Made by a program: the position numbers and the translations under genes. Below, in pieces: positions 59,157 to 64,000 of a stretch of DNA of 64,000 nucleotides. The notes beneath the pieces were generated by a model. It was not told where the DNA came from. It worked only from the letters and a program-made list of their open reading frames with translations, and searched no databases. The DNA lies in contig NZ_KQ948147.1 of NCBI RefSeq assembly GCF_001513955.1, positions 258,532 to 322,531 of the forward strand. The letters run 5' to 3'. The stretch comes from Streptomyces pseudovenezuelae (lineage in GTDB: Bacteria > Actinomycetota > Actinomycetes > Streptomycetales > Streptomycetaceae). Positions within the stretch are counted from its first letter, which is position 1. Every line of letters begins with the position of its first letter.

Positions 59157-60323
59157 ATGAACTACCAGCCCACCCCCGAGGACAGGTTCACCTTCGGCCT
59201 GTGGACCGTCGGCTGGCAGGGAAGGGACCCGTTCGGCGACGCCACCCGCCGTGCCCTCGACCCCGTCGAGACGGTGCAGCGCCTGGCCGAGCTCGGCGCG
59301 CACGGCGTGACCTTCCACGACGACGACCTGATCCCCTTCGGGGCCTCGGACAGCGCTCGCGAGGGTCACATCAAGCGCTTCCGTGAGGCCCTGGACGCGA
59401 CCGGCATGAAGGTGCCGATGGCGACCACCAACCTGTTCACGCACCCCGTCTTCAAGGACGGCGCGTTCACCGCCAACGACCGCGACGTGCGCCGTTACGC
59501 GCTGCGCAAGACGATCCGCAACATCGACCTGGCGGTCGAGCTCGGCGCCGAGACCTACGTCGCCTGGGGCGGCCGCGAGGGCGCCGAGTCCGGCGGGGCC
59601 AAGGACGTGCGCGTCGCCCTGGACCGCATGAAGGAGGCCTTCGACCTCCTCGGCGAGTACGTCACCGAGCAGGGCTACGACCTGCGCTTCGCCATCGAGC
59701 CCAAGCCGAACGAGCCGCGCGGCGACATCCTCCTGCCCACCGTCGGCCACGCGCTGGCGTTCATCGAGCGCCTGGAGCGCCCCGAGCTGTACGGCGTGAA
59801 CCCCGAGGTCGGCCACGAGCAGATGGCCGGGCTGAACTTCCCGCACGGCATCGCGCAGGCCCTGTGGGCGGGCAAGCTCTTCCACATCGACCTCAACGGC
59901 CAGTCCGGCATCAAGTACGACCAGGACCTCCGCTTCGGCGCGGGCGACCTGCGTGCCGCCTTCTGGCTCGTCGACCTCCTGGAGAGCGCCGGTTACGCCG
60001 GTCCGAAGCACTTCGACTTCAAGCCGCCGCGCACCGAGGACCTCGACGGTGTGTGGGCGTCGGCCGCGGGCTGCATGCGCAACTACCTCATCCTCAAGGA
60101 GCGTGCGGCCGCCTTCCGTGCCGACCCGCAGGTCCAGGAGGCGCTGCGCGCCTCGCGTCTGGACGAGCTGGCGCAGCAGACGGCGGCGGACGGCCTCAAG
60201 TCGCTGCTCGCGGACCGCAGTGCCTTCGAGGAGTTCGACGTGGAGGCGGCCGCGGCCCGCGGCATGGCCTTCGAGCAGCTCGACCAGCTCGCCATGGACC
60301 ACCTGCTGGGTGCGCGCGGCTGA
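59157..60323 (+). CDS. xylA: Xylose isomerase
   Basis: A 388-aa cytoplasmic isomerase converting D-xylose to D-xylulose (and glucose to fructose). The residues fall exactly where the well-studied Streptomyces enzymes have them: His54 and Asp57 in VTFHDDDLIP, Glu181 and Lys183 in FAIEPKPNEPRGD, Glu217 and His220 in NPEVGHEQMAG, and the HIDLNGQ metal ligand. The length is typical of the class I enzyme. AAGGAG precedes the ATG. It is divergent from xylB and is followed by a long terminator. Confidence 0.98.
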   Translation: MNYQPTPEDRFTFGLWTVGWQGRDPFGDATRRALDPVETVQRLAELGAHGVTFHDDDLIPFGASDSAREGHIKRFREALDATGMKVPMATTNLFTHPVFKDGAFTANDRDVRRYALRKTIRNIDLAVELGAETYVAWGGREGAESGGAKDVRVALDRMKEAFDLLGEYVTEQGYDLRFAIEPKPNEPRGDILLPTVGHALAFIERLERPELYGVNPEVGHEQMAGLNFPHGIAQALWAGKLFHIDLNGQSGIKYDQDLRFGAGDLRAAFWLVDLLESAGYAGPKHFDFKPPRTEDLDGVWASAAGCMRNYLILKERAAAFRADPQVQEALRASRLDELAQQTAADGLKSLLADRSAFEEFDVEAAAARGMAFEQLDQLAMDHLLGARG

Positions 60324-60331
60324 ACGACACC

Positions 60332-60385
60332 CACGCGCGTGTGCCGTCGGCCGTGAGTGGCCTCCGCCGACGGCACGCGCGCGTG
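60332..60385 (+). terminator. xylA terminator with a 20-bp stem
   Basis: A stem of about 20 bp (60332-60351 with 60366-60385), containing one G-U pair and a 14-base loop, starts 9 bases after the xylA stop. There is no T-tract. Confidence 0.9.
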
Positions 60386-60495
60386 CGCATCGGGCCCCGA
60401 CCCCTGCGCGGAATGTTCCGGAATCATGCCATCCACGGCATGAGGCGGTATCAACCTCCGCGCGGGGGTCGCCCCGTGACCGGTTCGAGGCGACC

Positions 60496-60960
60496 GTGGA
60501 CGGTATGGCCATGCCGCCGGTACCGCCCCAGCCGCCCGGACCGCCGGGTGACACACCGCCTCCGGGCGGTGGTTTCGGACCACCTCCTGACGACTTCGGG
60601 CACCACGGCCCGAACCCTTACGGCGGTCTGCCGTCGACCCAGCCGATGGGTCCGGTCGGCGGCCCCGGCCCGAGCGGTCCCAGAAGGCGTCGGAGTCAAC
60701 TCTTCGCCCTGCTCGCCGTGATCGCGGCCGCTGCGGCCGTCGCCCTCGTCGTGGTCTTCATGGCCTCGGGGAGCGACGACTCGCCGGACAGGAGTCCTGC
60801 CTCGCAGACCAGTACGAGCGGTTCGCCCGAGCCGTCGTTCAGTCTGCCCAGCCAACTGCCCAGCGAGCTGCCGAGCGAGCTCCCTTCGCAGTTCCCGAGT
60901 GACATCCCCAGCGAGTTCCCGAGCGATCTGGAGTCGTTGCTGCCGTCGCTGATCGGGTGA
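60496..60960 (+). CDS. Proline-rich single-pass membrane protein with PSxx-repeat tail
   Basis: A 154-aa protein of no recognised family. Residues 1-60 are rich in Pro and Gly (PPQPPGPPGDTPPPGG), followed by RRRRSQ and one membrane helix (LFALLAVIAAAAAVALVVVF). A Ser/Thr-rich linker leads to tandem 4-residue units of the form PS[QED][LFI]. The tail probably lies outside the membrane and the basic stretch inside. I chose the GTG at 60496 because GAGG is 5 bases upstream; ATGs at 60505 and 60511 are alternatives. Its stop is one base from that of the converging gene. Confidence 0.72.
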   Translation: MDGMAMPPVPPQPPGPPGDTPPPGGGFGPPPDDFGHHGPNPYGGLPSTQPMGPVGGPGPSGPRRRRSQLFALLAVIAAAAAVALVVVFMASGSDDSPDRSPASQTSTSGSPEPSFSLPSQLPSELPSELPSQFPSDIPSEFPSDLESLLPSLIG

Positions 60961-60961
60961 G

Positions 60962-62302
60962 TCAGAGGCGGTGCGGCAGCCGGACGTACGTCACCGTCGT
61001 CTCCACCCCGCTGTCGACCAGCCGGCCGTCGGCGTCGAACGCCCCGGATCCGTCCGTCATCCCGAAGTCGTTGTCGTTGATCAGCGCGAGCGTGTCCTCG
61101 TCCACGCGCGCGACACCCTCGATCTTCCCGGGCACGTCGGCGACCGTGCCCAGGTCGACGACCAGCTTCTTGGCGAGCACGGGCACGCCCGAGGCCGCCG
61201 GATCGTCGAGCTGCTCCAGCGAGGGAGACGTGGTGTCGTCGTCCCAGGAGCTGCCGAGGAGGTTCGAGGACCGCTCCAGACGCACCAGCTGAAGCCGTGC
61301 GGCCTTGTCGGTGCGTTCCTCGACCAGCAGCCGGTCACCGCCCACCGCGACGACCGACGAGATCTTGAGCTCGGAGGTGTCGTCCTCGCTCGGGTCCACC
61401 ACGTTCACCGGGTCGAAGCGATACGCGTACTCGGCGGTGACCGCCTTCTTCTTCGGCGAGAAACGCAGCAGCCGCGTGGTCCGGGAGGCCTCCCCGGCAT
61501 CCGTGTCCGGCAGGGACAGCGGGCTCTGCACGGCCAGCACCAGGTCGCCGCCGGGCAGTTGGGCGAGCCCCTCGAAGCCCCGGTTGACCTTCCGGTGCAG
61601 CAGCACCGACGGCAGCGCTTCCACCACCGGGTAGTCGGCGCCGGTGAGGTTCAGCCCCTTGGGCACATAGCGCGTGAGGACCTGCCCGCGCGCCGAGACG
61701 TGCACCAGGCTGGGCCCGTACTCGTCGACGAGCCAGAAGCTCCCGTCCTGGGACCGCGCGATGCCCTCGGTGTCCAGACCGTTCGGGTTGTACGACAGCG
61801 CCGTGAGCGCGTTGTAGTCGTACGGTGCCTCGTCGCGCCCCCGCTGGTTCGAGAGCCCCGTGACGGCTGCGCCGGAGGAGGTGGTGATCGGGATCGCGTC
61901 GAGCACCTTCACGGTGTCGCCCGTGACGCGGATCCTGACGATCGCCGGGTCGAAGCCCGGGACCGGGAAGGTGCGGCGCTTGGTGCCGCCCACCTTGATC
62001 TGACCGTTGGGGCCGCGGTCGGTGACGGTCCAGAACTCGCCCTTGCGGCCGGTCGCGCTGATGTCGCTGCCGATGCCGCCGAGATCCACCCCGCGGTCGT
62101 CGTTCACCGTGCCGGGCAGCAGCCGGTTGCTGAACACGCCGAGCGGGATCTCGCCGAGCGTCGACGTACGCACGACCCGAGCCCGGTCCGCAGGGGCGCC
62201 CGTGGCCGGGGCCGCCGCGGTCAGGGCGGCGACCAGGGCGAGCGGCAGGCCCACCGCTGCGGTGCGTCCGAAGGGGCGTCGGCCGTCGGCGTGCGGGGAC
62301 AT
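60962..62302 (-). CDS. Secreted phytase-esterase-like protein
   Basis: A 446-aa exported protein from the ATG at 62302 (AGGAGG upstream), with a Sec signal peptide ending near ATGAPA. The mature part is the esterase-like activity of phytase domain, a beta-propeller: GEIPLGVFSNRLLPGTVNDD, VTDRGPNGQ, GLDTEGIARSQDGSFWLVDE, NRGFEGLAQLPGGDLV and IEGVARVDEDTLALINDNDF. Members may hydrolyse phosphate or other esters, but few are characterised. The reading frame continues further upstream without a binding site. Confidence 0.85.
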   Translation of the reverse strand: MSPHADGRRPFGRTAAVGLPLALVAALTAAAPATGAPADRARVVRTSTLGEIPLGVFSNRLLPGTVNDDRGVDLGGIGSDISATGRKGEFWTVTDRGPNGQIKVGGTKRRTFPVPGFDPAIVRIRVTGDTVKVLDAIPITTSSGAAVTGLSNQRGRDEAPYDYNALTALSYNPNGLDTEGIARSQDGSFWLVDEYGPSLVHVSARGQVLTRYVPKGLNLTGADYPVVEALPSVLLHRKVNRGFEGLAQLPGGDLVLAVQSPLSLPDTDAGEASRTTRLLRFSPKKKAVTAEYAYRFDPVNVVDPSEDDTSELKISSVVAVGGDRLLVEERTDKAARLQLVRLERSSNLLGSSWDDDTTSPSLEQLDDPAASGVPVLAKKLVVDLGTVADVPGKIEGVARVDEDTLALINDNDFGMTDGSGAFDADGRLVDSGVETTVTYVRLPHRL

Positions 62303-62448
62303 GGGGCCTCCTGGGAACCAAGTTCGGTGACAGCGGCCAGATTTGGGCCCCGCCCGGAACGCCGTACGACCGAAGGGTGAACGGGTGGCATCGGCCGTGC
62401 GTCGACCCGGCATCAAGCCGACAAGGCATCAAGCCATTAAGCCATCAA

Positions 62449-62472
62449 GGCACTGAGGCACTGAGGCACTGA
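62449..62472. repeat. Three perfect 8-bp tandem repeats (GGCACTGA)
   Basis: GGCACTGA occurs three times in a row. It is preceded at 62409-62448 by diverged GGCATCAAGCC-type units and followed by GGCATCGC. It is probably a slippage product in non-coding DNA. Confidence 0.7.
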
Positions 62473-62480
62473 GGCATCGC

Positions 62481-62508
62481 GGCATGCACACGCGCGCGTG
62501 TGCGTGCC
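62481..62508 (-). terminator. Terminator of the TetR gene
   Basis: GGCATGCACACGCG pairs with CGCGTGTGCGTGCC, a 14-bp arm with one G-U pair and a loop formed by the central bases, just past the TetR stop at 62515. Confidence 0.7.
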
Positions 62509-62514
62509 GCGTGC

Positions 62515-63195
62515 TCAGCCGGGGGAGCTGCGAGGGGCCCGATGCGGCCCCAGTCCCTGCAGCACATCGCCGAGTTCGTCCGCCGTCAGCGCGGGGGCGG
62601 GCAGGGGCGCGGCGGCGGGCGAGGCGCGCAGACCGGCGAGGAGCAGGGCGAGAGGGCGACGCCAGGCGGCGGGGTCGACGGCCGTGGTCAGCGAGGGGAC
62701 GGCCCGGCCGAGGGCGGCCAGTGCGAAGAGGACGTCCTCCGTGGTGACATCCGCGCGGATGCTTCCCTCGTCGCGGCCGCGCCGCAGGAGCAGCTCCATG
62801 GTCGCCCGGTTGTGGGCGTGTACGGCCTGCAAGGACTCGACGCCCTCGATGTGGGTGGTCATCAGGTCGTTCGTGCCGCGATCGGTGGCCAGGACGGCGA
62901 ACACGGCCTCCAGGTAGCCGACGAGCCCCTCCCAGGGATCCGTGGCGGCGCGCGCCCGCTCACCGGCGGCCACGGTGCCCGTCAGCGGGTCACGGAAGAC
63001 CGCCTCGACCAGCGCGGCCCGACTCGGGAAGTGCCGGTAGAGCGTGGCGTTCCCCACCCCGGCCCGCCGCGCGATCACGTCCAGGGGTGCCTCCAGCCCC
63101 TGTTCGGTGAACACCTCGTGGGCGGCTTCGGTCAGCAGTTCCCGGTTGCGTCGCGCGTCGCGCCGCCGTGCCGGTGCCGTCACGTCGTCCGTCAT
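62515..63195 (-). CDS. TetR-family transcriptional regulator
   Basis: A 226-aa regulator with the TetR DNA-binding domain (ELLTEAAHEVFTEQGLEAPLDV, then IARRAGVGNATLYRHFPSRAALVEAVF). The C-terminal half has the form seen in many Streptomyces TetR proteins (GLVGYLEAVFAVLATDRG, then MTTHIEGVESLQAVHAHNRATMELLLRR). It is divergent from the patatin-like gene, with two matching palindromes in the 100-base gap. It probably represses both itself and the phospholipase. The ligand is unknown. Confidence 0.92.
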   Translation of the reverse strand: MTDDVTAPARRRDARRNRELLTEAAHEVFTEQGLEAPLDVIARRAGVGNATLYRHFPSRAALVEAVFRDPLTGTVAAGERARAATDPWEGLVGYLEAVFAVLATDRGTNDLMTTHIEGVESLQAVHAHNRATMELLLRRGRDEGSIRADVTTEDVLFALAALGRAVPSLTTAVDPAAWRRPLALLLAGLRASPAAAPLPAPALTADELGDVLQGLGPHRAPRSSPG

Positions 63196-63211
63196 GATCG
63201 CCCTCTCGCAT

Positions 63212-63233
63212 TACCGGGGAGTGCTCCCCGGTA
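63212..63233. promoter_or_regulatory. TetR operator 1
   Basis: A 22-bp inverted repeat with 10-bp arms and a TG centre, core GGGGAGTGCTCCCC, 16 bases before the TetR start. Confidence 0.82.
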
Positions 63234-63254
63234 GCAATGCTATCGTCGGCGAAG

Positions 63255-63278
63255 GAAGTGGGGAGTGCTCCCCACTTC
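63255..63278. promoter_or_regulatory. TetR operator 2
   Basis: A 24-bp inverted repeat with 11-bp arms and the same core GGGGAGTGCTCCCC, 17 bases before the patatin-like start. The two centres are 44 bp apart, about four helical turns. Confidence 0.82.
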
Positions 63279-63295
63279 ATTGGGAGGGGTGAGAC

Positions 63296-64000
63296 ATGGG
63301 CAGTTCGGCACTTGTCCTCGGCGGAGGCGGCCCCGTCGGCGGAGCCTGGATGACAGGGGTCCTCGCCGGTCTGAGCGACGCCGGTGTCGACCCTGCGCGC
63401 GCGGACGTCGTCATCGGGACGTCGGCCGGCGCGATCTTCGGCTCGCGTCTCCTCGCCGGCGAGCCCGCGCGCGAGCTGTACGCACGCCAACTGGCCGGCG
63501 CCGACAAGGTGGACCTCCGCGTCGGCCTCGGACAGACCGTCCGCTTCCTGTGGGCCGCGCTGGGCTCCCGTGACCCGCGGCGCTCCGTACAGCGCCTCGG
63601 GCGCGCGGCGCTCAACGCCCGTACGGGCCCCGAGTCCGACGTGTTCGACGCACTGCGCCCCCTGCTGCACGGCGTGGCGGACTGGCCCGGCCACGCGCTG
63701 CGGATCACGGCCGTCGACGCCCTCTCCGGGGAACTGACGGCCTTCGACGCCGACTCGGACGTGACGCTCCTCGAAGCCGTCGCCGCGAGCTGCGCCGTCC
63801 CGGTCATCTGGCCCCCTGTCACCGTGGCCGGCCGTCGCTGGATCGACGGCGGCAGCCGCGCCACGGCCAACCTCCACCTTGCGCGCGGCCATCACCACGT
63901 CCTGGCCGTCGCCCCGATCCCCACCGCCGTGGGCCCCCACCCCGGCGCCGTACGGCAGGCGGCCGCGCTCGCCGCCGTAGGAGCCCGGGTCACCCTCGTG
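63296..64000 (+). CDS. Patatin-like phospholipase (N-terminal part, runs off the window)
   Basis: The frame is open from the ATG at 63296 to the right edge (235 codons). GGGAGGGG lies upstream of the start. The patatin fold is clear: oxyanion loop LGGGGPVGGAWM, nucleophile Ser in VIGTSAGAIFGS and catalytic Asp in WIDGGSRATAN. It is a cytoplasmic lipid acyl hydrolase of the bacterial Ser-Asp dyad type. It is divergent from a TetR gene, and a palindrome 17 bases before its start suggests repression by that protein. Confidence 0.92.
   Translation, partial: MGSSALVLGGGGPVGGAWMTGVLAGLSDAGVDPARADVVIGTSAGAIFGSRLLAGEPARELYARQLAGADKVDLRVGLGQTVRFLWAALGSRDPRRSVQRLGRAALNARTGPESDVFDALRPLLHGVADWPGHALRITAVDALSGELTAFDADSDVTLLEAVAASCAVPVIWPPVTVAGRRWIDGGSRATANLHLARGHHHVLAVAPIPTAVGPHPGAVRQAAALAAVGARVTLV

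Overview
The window looks like Streptomyces, or a very close relative. It is uniformly GC-rich with strongly G/C-ending codons, and uses many GTG starts and one TTG start. It carries Tat-exported lipoproteins and polysaccharidases with AbfB or ricin-like lectin modules, sugar ABC operons without their own ATPase, xylose isomerase with the Streptomyces residue pattern, and a GAF-domain regulator. No tRNA, rRNA or CRISPR array was seen.

Layout: (1) 1-9561, a galactoside module: the end of a GH36 alpha-galactosidase, a LacI regulator behind three tandem 14-bp operator-like repeats, an ABC importer, a GH42 beta-galactosidase and a secreted sialidase-fold (GH93-like) enzyme. (2) 9572-19541, a second glycan module: a 1214-aa multidomain clan GH-A hydrolase divergent from a LacI regulator, an ABC importer and a GH63-like intracellular glycosidase. 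Three near-identical palindromes control the divergent promoters. (3) 19548-33732, the most unusual part: a catabolic island joining a glutamine-synthetase-like ligase, a P450 with its own ferredoxin and reductase, an acetoacetate-decarboxylase-like protein, three homologs of homoprotocatechuate meta-cleavage enzymes (semialdehyde dehydrogenase, LigB-type dioxygenase, FAH-type isomerase), a RidA protein, a TetR regulator, an APC permease, a decayed glutamine amidotransferase, a PuuC-like aldehyde dehydrogenase and a PuuD-like gamma-glutamyl hydrolase. Four copies of a GTTTGAAnCCAAAC-type operator sit at the promoters. (4) 33929-40768, a TPR-like protein, an HSP90 paralog directly coupled to a 977-aa repeat protein, and a secreted DNase-I-fold enzyme. 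(5) 41004-43280, an ABC exporter pair, a small open frame and an IS110 remnant. (6) 43470-51588, an arabinan-degradation island (GH127, two GH43-AbfB proteins, GH54-AbfB, a truncated lyase) bracketed by IS110 and IS1182-type remnants. (7) 52448-56004, an aldehyde dehydrogenase, a GAF regulator and a Tat amidase. (8) 56315-60385, xylose catabolism (ROK repressor, xylB, xylA). (9) 60496-64000, a repeat-tailed membrane protein, a secreted phytase-esterase-like protein, and a TetR regulator divergent from a patatin-like phospholipase that runs off the end.

Taken together the window is devoted mainly to carbon acquisition: extracellular enzymes cut plant galactans, arabinans and xylans, the two importers take up oligosaccharides (probably energised by the shared ATPase MsiK encoded elsewhere), and cytoplasmic hydrolases and XylA/XylB feed the products into central metabolism. 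The island at 19.5-33.7 kb is different. My inference is that it degrades an aromatic or otherwise cyclic amine after protecting it by gamma-glutamylation, with P450 oxidation, ring cleavage and final release of glutamate. I know of no characterised pathway with this combination, but the substrate cannot be read from sequence.
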